Below the pieces are notes generated by a model. It ran no database searches. It worked only from the letters and a program-made list of their open reading frames with translations, and was not told the origin of the DNA. Positions 34,701 to 46,940 of a DNA stretch of 64,000 bases are shown one piece after another (position 1 is the stretch's first letter; each line of letters begins with the position of its first letter). The stretch is from Megaleporinus macrocephalus. Taxonomy: Eukaryota; Chordata; Actinopteri; Characiformes; Anostomidae. Both the position numbers and the translations under genes were made by a program. Location: assembly GCA_021613375.1 (NCBI GenBank), contig CM038709.1:37790428-37854427 (forward strand), in the 5' to 3' direction.

Positions 34701-36466
34701 CAAACATGTTAACCAAATGGACAGACGGTGCAGATTCAACTGGAATCGGGATTGTGGTAAATAATTCAGAATTTTAAATTTAAATGTTCACAGCTTTAAA
34801 CTTCCAGCAGCAGACAGCTTTGGAAATGAGAAATGAGCAGACAATATACAAAGCGGATGCTTGAACTAAAAGCAAAGTGAATACAAAGTTCCAGAAACAA
34901 AAAAAAAAACTTTTCTCTCTACTGAACAATATTGAACGTTACTTGGACACATCTTAAAGATACAGTACAGCTTTTACTGCTGAGATTCTTCATTCTGTTG
35001 CATTTTCTCCAAAGCAAACATACGCGGTATAGAAATTATTTATGAACTACAGTATACCGTGCATCTGTTTCTTTCCGCTGCACCACAGAACAGGAACTGG
35101 AAAATTTGAACAAGAAGCTGGCGAATAAGAAGATTAACTTATTTCTTTCAAACAGTCACTTCAGCATAAACACATAAAAGTCACTCTACACAGCCAGCGC
35201 GAGGTTTGTCTGTTCTGGGCTACTGTAGAAACATGGCGGTGGCAGCCTCTGTTGAAAGATAAGCTGCTCCTTTTTAGATATAAAGGGTCAAGCTAACAAA
35301 CTGCAACCATATATAGACAAACAGTAATTAGTTATTTGTATGGTTTATTATACACTAATAAAAAGTGTTGTTATATTTCATTTCTGATAATAGATCCATT
35401 AAATCTGCTCCTTTAATGGCTGCTTTGATTGGAAGTTAAATAAGGTGGCCTCTGATTTTTGAGATTTTTTTTACAGTACTGTATCAAGATTCATTCTATC
35501 TTTTACTATTGTCTATTGTTATAGTATCCACGTCGCTATATAAATGAATGCTATATATTATAGTTCTGCAGGGACTTCCAGACTTGCAATATTCTTCATA
35601 AATCACTGTCCCGTGTGTATGGACGGCCAGCTTCTAATCTGTCAGAACTCTATATAATAAATCTCATCACTGCCAAAGATCTTAAAAATACTGTTAAATC
35701 ATTTTGAGAAACAAATTGCTTACGCTTAGCCGCTCCTGCCCTCAGAGGTAACCAATCAAGCTTACTTTCTCAAGCAATCCCTCTCCAGTCTTACCTTAGA
35801 AATCTACTACTCTAGCCTACTTCTCTGGACAGAATCCGCTCTTGATTTAGTGGGAGCAGTCGGGAGAATTCAGGGCAGCAATTAAAATGCTACGCTATAC
35901 CTTTCAAATGGAACAAATTTGCATGGTTTGGTAGGTTTGTGAGCATATTCCTCTGAGTACAGGAATATAAAAGAAGCTTCACATTAAGAGTCTTCACACT
36001 AATTTGCAGGGACGAGCCCGTGCAGCAAGACTGCATTCAACAGAGCAAGGTCATCTCTGCTAGCAAAATATGTACCACGTTAACCTGGGAACGGCGAAGG
36101 GTGTGGAAGAATGTGAGCCTGTTCACAGAGATAATAGAGAGAGCCGTGAATATAAACCCACACTTCCTTTTCTCATTCCAAATCTACATCACTGGTTTCT
36201 AAGCAAAGTCCAAAATTCCAATTGTTCTACTTACCTCAGCTGAGCTCAGTCACTCCAGACATGTCTGCTGTCCAAATTTGGTTTGTTTAGTGTTGAACTG
36301 AAGTGGCAAGGCAATCATCGCTTATGAACAATAGAAACCCAAATAGTAAACCCAATAGTAGGTATTCACAAACCACCCAAAAAGTACAAGGGTAGGTCTG
36401 AAATTAGGGTCGGGCTGATGGACAATGGCGTTGTCCAGACATCATGAGGTTGAGCCAGCATTGTGA

Positions 36467-36469
<3 letters not shown>
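34701..36469. other. Intronic sequence without recognisable gene
   Basis: No supported gene or recognised repeat family. A run of A lies at 34899-34909. Confidence 0.5.

Positions 36470-36502
<33 letters not shown>
36470..36502. repeat. (TA)n microsatellite
   Basis: About 33 bases of AT repeat directly abut the Tc1-like element that follows, whose family inserts at TA. Confidence 0.95.
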
Positions 36503-36504
<2 letters not shown>

Positions 36505-37440
36505 TGCTCAAAAAAGGTAACACTTAAACAACACAATGTAAATCAAACTTCTGTGAAATCAAACTCAATTTCACATGCTGTTGTGCAAATGGTGGAATAG
36601 ACAACAGGTGGAAATTATTGGCAATTAGCAAGACACACTCAATAAAGGAGTGGTTCTGCAGGTGGGGACCACAGACTACTTCTCAGTACCTATGCTCACA
36701 GCCCCACACCGTGCAGGACGCTTGGCATTTGCCAGAGAACACCAGGATTGGCAAATTCGCCACTGGCGCCCCTATGCTCTTCACAGAAGAAAGCAGGTTC
36801 ACACTGAGCATATGTGACAGACGTGACAGAGTCTGGAGGCGCCGTGGAGAGCGATCTGCTGCGTGCAACATCCTCCAGCATGACTGGTTTGGCAGTGGGT
36901 CAGTAATGGTATGGGGTGGCATTTCTTTGGAGGGCCGCAAAGCCCTCTATGTGCTCGCCAGAGCTAGCCTGACTGCCATTAGGTACCGAGATGAGATCGT
37001 CAGACCACTTGTCAGACCATATGCTGGTGCGGTTGGTCCTGGGTTCCTCCTAATGCAGGACAATGCTAGACCTCATGTGGCTGGAGTGTGTCAGCAGTTC
37101 CTGCAAGATGAAGGCACTGAAGCTATGGACTGGCCCGCCCGTTCCCCAGACCTAAATCCGATTGAGCACATCTGGGATATCATGTCTCGCTCCATCCACC
37201 AACGTCACGCTGCACCACAGACTGTCCAGCAGTTGGCGGATGCTTTAGTCCAGGTCTGGGAGGAGATCCCTCAGGAGAACATCCGCCACCTCATCAGGAG
37301 CATGCCCAGGCATTGTAGGGAGGTCATAGAGGCACATGGAGGCCACACACAACACTGAGCCTAATTTTGACTTGTTTTAGGGACATTACATCGAACTTGG
37401 ATCAGCCTGTAGTGTGTTCTTCCACTTTCCACCATTGTGT
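36503..37440 (+). mobile_element. Tc1-like element, internally deleted and 3' truncated
   Basis: The left end 'actgctcaaaaaaggtaaca' is the terminal repeat of a well-known teleost Tc1-like family. Compared with the usual structure, sequence is continuous from the 5' noncoding part ('gtggttctgcaggtggggac') directly into the middle of the transposase, so the region for the DNA-binding domains has been lost. The homology fades at about 37440 before the right terminal repeat. Confidence 0.85.
36771..37358 (+). pseudogene. Tc1-like transposase, catalytic domain only
   Basis: The frame ending with TGA after 'HGGHTQH' contains the DDE catalytic core. The first acidic site reads 'LFTEESRF', where the usual Asp is Glu. 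The second is the Asp in 'LLMQDNARPH' and the third the Glu in 'SPDLNPIEHIW', with 34 residues between them, the DD34E spacing of Tc1 transposases. The glycine-rich 'GSGSVMVWGGI' is also present. The open frame starts earlier, at 36618, but its first part is out of the transposase frame because of an extra base near 36767-36771. The N-terminal paired-like DNA-binding domain is deleted. The protein could not recognise transposon ends and its first catalytic residue is altered, so the gene is dead although still open over about 195 codons. Confidence 0.85.
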
Positions 37441-37699
37441 GTGTTCAAAACAGCGAGTTTATCATCTGGTTGCATTTAATAGACACAGACTTGAAGTCTA
37501 ACAACAGGACTTTTAAAGGGGTTTTTCTAAAGCCACAGTTTCATGTCTGCTTAAGCTCTGGAATATTTGTTGTACTGCTGTTCTTCCCATAATTTCATCT
37601 TCAGTCGGCTGTTGTGACAGTCGCAAGCTCCCAGAACCGCCATATGTCAAAACACTAACTCAAACTCAGTAGCAATTGAAACTTGACAATTGACAATAA

Positions 37700-38046
37700 A
37701 ATCGATATTGCAAAACACAGCGGTCACACAAACAATACAGTGGATACTTCTCCTAGCAATTCGATATATACCATGATACAGGAGCTCTGATTCAATATAT
37801 TGAGATATATGGCGATACTGTAAGCAAGGCGATATATTGTACGTTTAAAATATCATTTTAGGAAAACTGTCACCGTATAAAAAAATACCACAGGCAGAGG
37901 ATGGTTATTGCTTATGTTAGTGGTACATAGCCTGTGTATGTAGAGTCCAACAGTAGAGAATGACAGTGGTCGAAATCAATATTTAGATATTGATATGATA
38001 TTGATTGCTTTTGATATTTTGAATGAAAACATATTAACACCCCTTA
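37700..38046. mobile_element. Short hAT-type element (family R), diverged
   Basis: Motifs 'cacagcggtcacac', 'caatatattgagatatatgg' and 'gcgatatattgta', ending with '...catattaacacccctta', place this in family R. Its left end is not clear. Confidence 0.55.
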
Positions 38047-39584
38047 TTAGCATGATTTTTATTCTTACAGCAGGAATAGCAGGAAAAGCCACATCACTGA
38101 TAAACTCAAATAAGACATGGTACAAACATGTATTAACTTAAAAGATACCAGTGACATAATATACAAGAATTACTGCAGTTTTAATAAAAAGAAGAAATGA
38201 TTAAAGTTGGTGGCTGAACTGTGAGGGATGAACTGGCCTTAAAGAATGTTTTTCTAATGTCTGGAAGAAGTAAAATAGTCCATTCTCTTTTATTTGGCTA
38301 GGCCAGCTGCCATAGATTCTGAATGGAAGCAGACAAAAAGTGAATCAAATGTGTTTGGGCGACTGCATAGAAGCTATAAAGAAGACGGCTTCATATTAGC
38401 TCATCTTCACGTGATTTCAAAATCTGGGTTTCTAGGATGTTGATGGATGTTTTGGGTTGTGCGGTGAGATTTATTCTGAACAGAAGAGAGAAAAAAAGAT
38501 CTCTGGATGACAGATCGCTTAAATTTGATATAAGATCCTTACCAGCCAAGCCCGAGGTCGGATGCTTGAGAATTTATCTCCTTTCACTCAGCAAAGTGAT
38601 TGAATGGGCACGATATGCTATGCTGAGAAACCAATCATTCTTGTTTTGCAGAGAAGGATCTTAATTGAAAAGAAATAATAATGAAGACATACTACATTTA
38701 ATGACACATAACACAAACAAGACATTAATCTGCTCTAATGAATGACGTTAATCTTAATTAGCACGTAGCATCTTGCCTTTGTCAGAGTGCGTTAATGAGG
38801 TCCCTGCTGCTTAAGAGAATAGATTTAGGTTTGCTCCCTGCAGATGTGTTAACTTCTTTTCTCTTATCAAAACATTTGCCAATTTTTAATAAAATCTGGC
38901 TAAGATGTAAACAAAGCCATTCATTCATTTAAATAGAATAGCAAAAAGAAAGAAATACCTCTCAGGGTTAAGCAACAATCAGCTGTGAGTAACAAAAAGA
39001 TCCTTTAATTACGGCCTACATTTTCAAGTCAACAAAGCAGCAACTCATAAATCACTGTTTGTTCACATTAGTTTAACGATGTCACAATAAAGACTCCAAG
39101 CTAGAGAGACTCCAACAAAACTGAATCAACCGTTTTTCCTCCTCTGCAACAGTGCATCGCATGATGTTCTCTGATAGGCTCTCTCAATCAAAGGTAAAAA
39201 CCCAGACAGCTTCCCGACTGTAGCGTCTAATTCAACAGCGTCTTTGTATAAACAATACAAAAACACCCAAACAAACCATCCTCTCTTTTCAGCTCGCTCT
39301 CCACACTTTCTCTCTGATGAAAAATTCATGCTATCTGACTCATGCCTGGGACTATTTTTATTCAGATGTCATTTGTCAATGTGACGCCAGTCCCTTTACA
39401 ACAGCGCAAAAGTTGCCGAGAAGTCTCATCCGCTGTTTAGATGATATGAAATAGCAACATTGTAATCAAACATGGGACATGCCGCCAATTAAGTGTCCTA
39501 TGAGTCCTATGTACGTTGGTACAAACAGAGTCAAAACTTTATGGCTGCTCACACATCATACGTGTTGGAAGTGAATGAAATGGA
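38047..39584. other. Unique intronic sequence, homeodomain-site-like stretch
   Basis: No repeat or gene is recognised. About 38640-38880 is rich in TAAT/ATTA motifs ('gacgttaatcttaattagca') and could be a conserved regulatory element; this is inference only. Confidence 0.4.
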
Positions 39585-40175
39585 CAGACCTAAAGACCTG
39601 AGTGACTCTGACTTGGGCCAAATCTGGCCAGACCCCAAAAACAGCAACTTGACCCATGTTCACTGAAAGCGCCTATAATGGCCAAGTTACAGAACTGGAC
39701 ATTGAAGTGATGAAAGAAGGTCCCTGGTGCCAAGTGATAGTAGTGCACTGTAGGAAGAAAGCCGGTGGGGGAAGTGCAATGCTTGTGGAGATGTTGCGGT
39801 CCAGCATTCATGTGGACATCAGTTTGACATGTGACCGTCACCTCAACATCTCCGTGGACCAGATACCCTCCTGTATGGTGATGGCATTCCCCATTTTAGC
39901 ATGACACGTTGATTGGAAATGGATCGGGGAACTTGACGAAGAGTTCAAGATGTTGTCCTGGTCTGTAAATCCCTACATTTCAATATGATCGATCTGTTGG
40001 ATTCGCTGGAACATCAAGTCAGATCCGCTGCGGTTCCACCTTGGAACTTACAGGATCTGCTGGATCTCTTGACACTATATATCACAGGACGTCTTTAGAT
40101 GTCTTGCAGAGTCCATACCTCAACTAGTTAGAACAGGTATGGCAGCAATTCACATAGGCTGTGATGCTTTGGCTT
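39585..40175 (+). pseudogene. Tc1-like transposase remnant (third family)
   Basis: The start 'gacctgagtgactctgactt' and 'gggccaaatctggccagacc' correspond to the N-terminal region of a common fish Tc1 family. After a deletion, 39720-39900 encodes in shifted form the region before and around the second catalytic site ('ggaagaaagccggtggggga', 'ccagcattcatgtggacatc'), and 39940-40160 the end ('cttacaggatctgctgg', 'gtcttgcagagtccatacct'). It has several frameshifts and deletions. Confidence 0.6.
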
Positions 40176-40289
40176 ATCAGTGCATGTAGTCACATAAATC
40201 TACCAGTTTTTACTTCGCAAAAAGTAGCAAAAAGTAGTAAAAAGCTCTGAGACATGTTAACTACAACATGACCTGTATGAATTTTTATG

Positions 40290-40560
40290 CAGGGCACTGG
40301 CGTTGGTTGAGTGACAGTGTTAGAGGAGCCCCAGCACTGGACACTTTTAAATCTAGACTGAAAACATTCCTGTTTGAGCAAGCTTTCATCTCAGTTTAAA
40401 ACTTCTACAACTCTTCCATAGTCCAACAGCACTTTTGAAAATTCTTCTTTTTTATGTTTAATTTTCTTTCTTTTTTTATATTTTGTATTTCGTTTAGTAC
40501 AACAGTAATGAACTGTGCTGCAGTATTTAAAATAAAGTTGCTATTTTAAAATTTCATGTT
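40290..40560 (+). mobile_element. LINE 3' end (CR1/L2 type), small copy
   Basis: The sequence 'gagtgacagtgttagaggag', then 'tctagactgaaaacattcct', ending in 'aataaagttgctattttaaa', repeats the end of the LINE at 42280-43140. Only the last ORF2 codons and the 3' UTR are present. Confidence 0.65.
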
Positions 40561-40734
40561 CCGTAATTAGTAAATGGCCAAAGAAAATACTGCAAGATAT
40601 GTCTAAAAAAGCAGTAAGCAGTAAGTAGAGATGAAAACATGTCCAACAAGTATCCCTATTTAAAATATTAAGCACCCTCTAAACATTACACCAAAGCTAT
40701 CAACCTTGGCTGTAGAGCTAAAAAGTTCTCCAGC

Positions 40735-41830
40735 CACTTCTAGACCCCCTCCAGTTCGTCTACCAGCCTCGTCTGGGAGTGGAAGATGCCATCATCTACC
40801 TGCTGAACCGAGTCTACACTCACCTGGATAAGCCAGGCAGCACTGTGAGGATCATGTTCTTTGACTTCTCCAGTGCGTTTAACACCATTCAGCCTGCTCT
40901 TCTGGGTGACAAGCTGAACGTGATGCAGGTAGACGCCCCCCTCGTGTCCTGGATTGTCAACTACCTGACTGGCAGACCACAGTATGTACGTCTGCAGCAC
41001 TGTGTGTCAGACAGAGTGGTCAGCAATACTTGAGCCCCGCAGGGAACTGTCCTCTCTCCCTTCCTCTTCACCCTCTACACCACTGATTTCAACTACTGCT
41101 CAGAGACCTGCCACCTTCAGAAGTTCTCTGATGACTCTGCACTAGTTGGATGTATCAGCAGGGGTGATGAGGATGAGTACAGGGCGACGGTTAACGACTG
41201 TTGCGTGGTGTAAGCTGAACAATCTGCAGCTCAACGTGACAAAGACACAGGAGCTGGTGGTGGACCTGAGGAGGGACAAAACACAGGTGACCCCTGTTTC
41301 CATCAGGGGGGTCAGTGTGGACACTGTGGAGGACTATAAATATCTGGGCGTGCACATTGACAATAAACTGGACTGGGCTAAGAACACTGACGCCCTCTAC
41401 AAGAAGGGCCAAAGTCGTCTCTTCAACATCTGCAGGACTATGCTGAGGATCTTTTATGAGTCTGTAGTTTCCAGTGCCATCCTATACACTGTTGAATGCT
41501 GGGGCAGCAGGCTGAGGGTGGCAGATGCCAACAGACTTAATAAACTGATCCGCAGAGCCAGTGATGTTGTGGGGTGGAGCTGGACTCGCTGACGGCAGTG
41601 TCTGAGAGGAGGACGCTGTCTAAGCTGCAGGCCATCATGGAGAATAGCTCCCACCCTCTTTATCACACAGTGATGAGACGCAGGAGCACATTCAGTGAGA
41701 GACTCATTCAGCCAACATGCGCTACAGAACGCCACAGGAGGTCATTCAGACTTTATAACTCCTCCTTTAACGTACAACACCTTTCACATGTACAGTGATA
41801 ACAATATAACTATAATTTAATTATGTATAT
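40735..41830 (+). pseudogene. Non-LTR reverse transcriptase remnant (CR1/L2/Rex1 group)
   Basis: Three successive plus-strand frames together cover the reverse transcriptase of a LINE. Frame 40779-41033 has the motif 'FFDFSSAFNTIQPALL'. After a TGA, 'PQGTVLSPFLF' and 'KFSDDSALVG' follow, the latter holding the paired catalytic Asp residues. A frame change near 41205 leads into 'LNNLQLNVTKTQELVVDLRR' and 'DYKYLGVHIDNKLDW'. A second change near 41575 leads into 'SERRTLSKLQAIMENSSHPL' at the C-terminus. The 5' half (endonuclease) is missing. One stop and two shifts make it inactive. These C-terminal motifs are typical of the Jockey/CR1/L2/Rex1 group; I do not choose between clades. Confidence 0.85.
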
Positions 41831-42167
41831 AAAACTCAAACATGCAATAACTTTCCTACTTCTAAACTCTTACTGCTGTATACAGTATATCTGTACTTAT
41901 TACTATAGACACAGTCACTTTACATTTTATTATTCTATTGTATCATAAAACTATATATGTGCCACAGTCACTTTGCATTTTATTCTTCTATTGTATTTAA
42001 GACTTATATATGTGTATATACTACAAATTTCTTTCTTTTATGTTGTAAATTATTATTAGAGTGTTTATTCTTCTATATAACCGGCTGCTACTACAAAAAC
42101 TGCAAGTATTTCTGACTCTGATTCTGATTCTCATAGTTCTGGTTCCTTTTTGCCTCTGATGATCTTT

Positions 42168-42278
42168 AAGGTTGTGTGTTGGCAAGACCTCGGTGATACG
42201 ATACATGTCCTGATAAATTGGTTATGATTGATTGCATTGTAATTGTATTGTGATAATAACAGCTGCATATCTAAATTC
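42168..42278. mobile_element. Family R element fragment
   Basis: 'ggttgtgtgttggcaagacc' and 'gatacgatacatgtcctgat' match one end of family R. A further fragment ('gcaaggtgatatgttgcaat') lies at 43149-43210, so the LINE at 42280-43140 may have inserted into a family R copy. Confidence 0.55.
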
Positions 42279-42279
42279 C

Positions 42280-43140
42280 AGAGACCTGAAATCTAAAGAG
42301 CTAGCTCAAAATCTTGGTGTACTAATAGACTATGATCTCAGATATGAAGCTATTATTAGAAGTTATTAGAATCAGCATTTTATCACCTTAAAAACATCAA
42401 CAGGATTAGAGGTTTTCTGTCTAAACCAGACCTGGAGAAACTCATCCATGCCTTTATTTCCAGTAGGATCGTTTACTGTAATGCTCTCCTAACTGGACTT
42501 CCAACAGACAATCAAACAGCTTCAGCTGATTCAGAACGCAGCTGCCAGAGTTCTCACTAGGAGCAAAAGAAGGTAACACATCATTCGCCATTCTTAAATC
42601 CTTACACTGGATACCAGTCTGTTACAGAATAGACTTCAAGGTCCTGTTACTGGTCTATAAATGCCTAAATGGTATAGGACCAGCATATCTGTGTGATCTA
42701 GTACAACGATATGAGCCGAGCAGAACTCTTAGATCGTTAGGAAGTAGCCAGTTAGTCCTTCCTAAGGTAAAGACTAAACTTGGGGAGGCAGCATCTAGTT
42801 ACTGTGCTGCTGTTAAATGGAATTAGTTGAGTGACAGTGTTAGAAGAGCCCCAACACTGGACACCTTTAAATCCAGACTGAAAACATTCTGATTGAGCAG
42901 ACTTTCAACTCAGTTTACAACTCTGTTAGTTCTACAACTCTTCCGTAGTCCAACAGCACTTTTAAACCTCATTCTTCTTTTTAATGTTTAATTTTCTTTC
43001 TTATTTTTATGTTTCATATTTTTTAACTGATTTATTTTAATGTTTAAATGCCTTTTTTTGCATTTATGTGTCTTTATGTCTTTATTTATATAAAGCTCTT
43101 TGAGTTGCCACTGCGTATGAAAGGTGCTAAACTTGCCTTG
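42280..43140 (+). pseudogene. LINE ORF2 C-terminus and 3' UTR (L2/CR1 type)
   Basis: Plus-strand translation in broken frames gives 'NLGVLIDYDL', 'FYHLKNINRIRGFLSKPDLE', 'KLIHAFISSRIVYCNALLTG' and further parts of the conserved C-terminal region following the reverse transcriptase of L2/CR1 LINEs. The 3' UTR ends with 'tttgagttgccactgcgtat' and 'gaaaggtgctaa', a familiar L2-type tail. The reverse transcriptase core is not included. It is a 5'-truncated, decayed copy. Confidence 0.75.
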
Positions 43141-43334
43141 TCTAATATAAGCAAGGTGATATGTTGCAATTTTTAAAATCTAATTTTAGAAAACTGTAAT
43201 AGCACAAAATAACACACTAGGCGTGTACGACACTGAGACTTTATTATGGGGATATTCCCTTATACCCAAAAATCAGGTATATCACCCCTTGCTATTTCGT
43301 TACATAATATACGTAAAAGTTAAATTTATGAATT

Positions 43335-43745
43335 TTGCTTGTTCAGTGTTACTCTTTTTATTTGTCTGCCCTGTTTCCTTTGTCCTCGCCTGTTTGTTTA
43401 CATCCTGTCTTTCCCCATGTGTTTGTGTTTTTTTGATTATGTGCTCCTAGTGTCTCCGCCCCCCACCTGATTTGAATCTGTAACCTCTCCTGTGTCCAGG
43501 TGTTTCATGTTTCCTGTCTAGTTATATACCCTCTGTTTTCCCCTTACTTTCGTCCATCATTTTGCTGTGATTTGTTGTGTATTTGCTGTGTTTCACTGTT
43601 AGTTTGCTGTGTTTGCTGCTTAGTTGATATATGTTCTGCTTGTTTTCCTGTTTCCCATTGCCTGTTACCGTCACTATGGACACTAAAACTCTGAATCCTT
43701 ATCCGTGTGTGTATCCGCCTCCTCAGTCCCCACAAGCATTACATA
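43335..43745 (+). mobile_element. LTR-like pyrimidine-rich block
   Basis: A pyrimidine-rich stretch includes a TATA-like 'tagttatataccctctg' at about 43519 and repeated 'tttgctgtgttt'. It resembles fish LTRs in general composition, but no target duplication or exact ends were found. Confidence 0.35.
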
Positions 43746-45440
43746 TGTATACATCTATTTCCCCTTTTATCTGATCTTGATTTACTCAAAAACACATTAA
43801 ATAATAGCAGACCAAAGTGGTACTAGTTTAGATGTTTAAACGAGAGAGGAGAGCCAGACGACCAGCTGTAGCAATCTGAAGAGTTCCAGCCGCTTGCATC
43901 TCCAGCTACACACTGCAGTCATGTTGAGGCATGAACAGAGTGCAAGCCAACCTCCAATAAGCTCGGCGTGCACTAGTGTGAATAGTAACTCACGATGGTC
44001 ACAATGCACCTCGTATTTAGTCAGAAAGGAGAGTTTTCAAAAGCTGAAAAGTTATTATTATTGATGTTATGCAGTGTGTAGAGGAGTCCCCCCCCCCCCC
44101 TTTGTGCTACTTGTTTATGTTGGAGTGGAAAGTCTAATGGTGAAAAACCCTGCTATCTAGCTGTCGGGACTTATATCTTTTGATGTGTACAATACATTTT
44201 TGGCATATTTCACAGGACAGAAGAAACTAAAGAGCACATTCAAGTTCAGATGTCTCTCTATAATGAGTCAGCATCAGGCTCGCTCAGCTAATGTTATTGA
44301 ATGTAACTGTACAATTAATTAAGTAATTAAATTTAAGTAATCAAGCAGTGTGCACTACATGATAACCCAAGACTGGGTTGATAACCACAAATACATAAAG
44401 AGATGCACGAATACATGTTGTTTAAGCCAGACACAGTTGATACAACTATAACAGCGTCCTTCCGTTTCACTTCAGTAAGCAGCCACTGCATTTCCTTTTC
44501 ATCCTCTCGGTGTAACCCCCCCGCCGTTCAGCAGAGAAGCATTTTCTCCGATTTCCCAGGGGAGCTGATCTGAAGGTTGCTTTTTTTCTTTGAGAAGAGA
44601 AAGATCTTCCTTTGCCGGCAGAAAGACGGAGGATGTGGTCATTAGAAATCCACAGGAGCCATAGGCCGGTTCGTTTTAAACCTCATTGTTTATTCTTTTT
44701 CGGTGCTGACCGAGAGATGAAATTGCTAGCAAATGAGGGTGAGCTGTTCTCTAGAGCTTTTGTCTGCCACTAGTTTGAACTGAGCCTGGAAAGTAGAAAT
44801 GCTGCAAAGCATGGGTCTCATTTACCAACAATTCTCAGGAAGATGTTACTTCTTAAAACACACACAGTTTTCACAAAGATTCAGTTTTCTTATTTGGGAT
44901 TTGTTTTTAGGTAAGTACATAATCTACACACTCAGGTGCACAGAGGTGCTAACAAGACTGCAGTTAATAAACACATCATGAACCTAATGTAGACTCTTTC
45001 TTAGAAACTTTCTCAAGAACAAATTTAAGAGAAAACTTTGGATGTTATTGGTGAATGAGGCCTATAGAGTTCAATGAAAGGAATTTTTGAAGAACAAAGC
45101 ATCCTTCAGAAACTGTACCAGCACTTTTAGCCTATTAATGGCAAAAAATCATGACTAATTGAGCCTAATTTACTTTTTGAGCCTATTGTAATGTAATGAA
45201 CATTATTGATTATTATCGACAATGAGCAATCAACAATAAATATCTCTATTGTTGATCTTTTATATACAGTTGTGATTTAACCTGAAACTTATATTGTACT
45301 TCAAAGAAAAAATATGTGAACCCTTTGAAATTACCTGGTTTTCTGCAACTTAATGTGCTTAACTTAACACCACAAAAAAAGTTAGAATAATTCATTCACA
45401 TTCGCCCAATGGCACAGTGGTGTAAAGCACACCGTCACTG
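43746..45440. other. Intronic sequence, includes possible conserved block
   Basis: 44085-44165 has a C run and a family R fragment ('gtgctacttgtttatgttgg'). 44450-44770 is a unique, mixed-composition block without repeat matches and could be a conserved noncoding element (inference). 45300-45440 holds an unassigned repeat-like stretch. Confidence 0.4.
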
Positions 45441-45449
45441 GACTAATAA

Positions 45450-46080
45450 TAGCAGTAAATACATGCTCTCTGGAGCGACGAATCACACTTCTCCATCCGG
45501 CAAACCGATGGACGAGTCTGGGTTTGGTGGTTGTCAGGAGCACAGTACTTGTCTTACTGCATTGTGTCAGGTGTAAAGTTTGGTGGAGGGGGGATTATAG
45601 TGTGAGGGTGATTTTCAGGACTTGGGCTCGGACCCTTAGTTCCAGTGAAAGGAAAACTCTAAATGCTTCAGCAGACCAGAAGATTCTGGACAGATTCATG
45701 CTTCCAACTTTGTGGAAACAGTTTGGGGACGGCCCTTCCTGTTCCAACATGACTGCCCACCAAAGCAAGCTCCATAAAGACATGGAGGAGCGAGTATGGT
45801 GTTAAAGAACTTGACTGGACTGCACTTCAACCTAAACCCGACAGAACACCTTTGGAGACTGTGAGCCAGGCCTTCTCGTCCAACATCAGTGTCTGACCTC
45901 ACCAATGGTCTTCTGGAAGAATTGTTGCTCAAAAATTTCCATAAACTCACTTCTAAACCACGTGGAAAGCCTTTCTAGAAGAGTTGAAGCTGTTACAGCT
46001 GCAAAGGGTGGGCTGACATCATATTAAACCCTATGGATTAAGAATGGGACGTCACTCAAGTTCATAGGCGTGTGAAGGTA
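45450..46080 (+). pseudogene. Tc1-like transposase remnant (fourth family), copy 1
   Basis: Across changing frames the plus strand shows all three catalytic sites: Asp in 'LWSDESHFSI' (about 45470), Asp in 'LFQHD' (about 45745) and Glu in 'NLNPTEHLW' (about 45830). Also present are 'VKFGGGGII' and 'LNASADQKILD'. The N-terminal DNA-binding domain is missing, and stops and frameshifts break it in several places. The 3' part ('RRVEAVTAAKGG') is typical of the end of these transposases. The related copy at 52890-53570 lies on the other strand. Confidence 0.75.
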
Positions 46081-46192
46081 GACGAGCACAACATCAGCTT
46101 CCACCACCGAAAAAAGGAAACACACTGAAGCAGCAGAACGGTCAGTAAAGAAAATGTTCATCTAAACTCCTTCCTTTTATTTAGTTACTCTA

Positions 46193-46390
46193 CACATTAT
46201 CACTGTCCATTGAAAAACTAGTCAATAGAACCAGAACATTTTCCAAGCTATACTGAAGTATTCCTGTTGGTCCATTCATCATAAAATTGTCACACAGCGT
46301 TATCGGCAGCGGTTGGTTTCAAAAGATATAGAAAAATTTAAATTGTCAAAAATGGAGATGTTTTTTATTGGAGAGTGAGGATATTTATTA
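46193..46390. mobile_element. Short TIR element (family A), diverged
   Basis: 'tatcactgtccattgaaaaa', 'ccaagctatactgaagtatt', 'ttggtccattcatcataaaa' and the closing 'ttattggagagtgaggatat' follow family A from end to end, with a deletion in the left arm. Confidence 0.65.
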
Positions 46391-46940
46391 TTGTACGACT
46401 TATTTCTAGGTATTTCTCATTACTTACTGTAGCTTTAATTTACAGGCTTCAAACCAAAGTGAATCTGAAATCTTGTGTTATACGTTTCAGAGTGTCGGCA
46501 GTACATGATTTCAATCCTGATTTAATGTGAGTGTTCTGTAAGGAACAGGAATTCAGACTATGGTGGTCAGCAGACTCCAGCTTTCCCATCTGCTTTGATG
46601 AATACTTATTTTCTTAAAAATGAAGTTTGTAGAATTTTCTGTCATTCATGTAATGATTATTAAAATCTTGTTTTTAATGATTATTTTGTTTCTTTTTAAG
46701 ATGTGGCCAATGCTGTTCTCGCTTCTTACTTCAACAGAAAAGAAGTCAGGTCACAAAAATCCTGTATGGGTGTGATCTGTAAATGTTTCAGCGAGAGAAG
46801 AACTCTATGTTTGTGTTTGTGTGCGTCTGTGCACGTTGCTTCATCAGCTGATCCCCCAATACAGCCGCTCTGCCTCCCAGCCTCTCAGCCTTGCAGCCAC
46901 AGGACAAACGCTAGCTCAGTCCTGTTAACATGAGCATGGA
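46391..46940. other. Intronic sequence without recognisable gene
   Basis: The plus frame at 46703-46933 has no recognised domain. Confidence 0.5.

Noticed and set aside
46703..46933. Cys-rich frame after an AG as an exon
   Set aside because: No homology recognised and no consistent donor; composition explains it.
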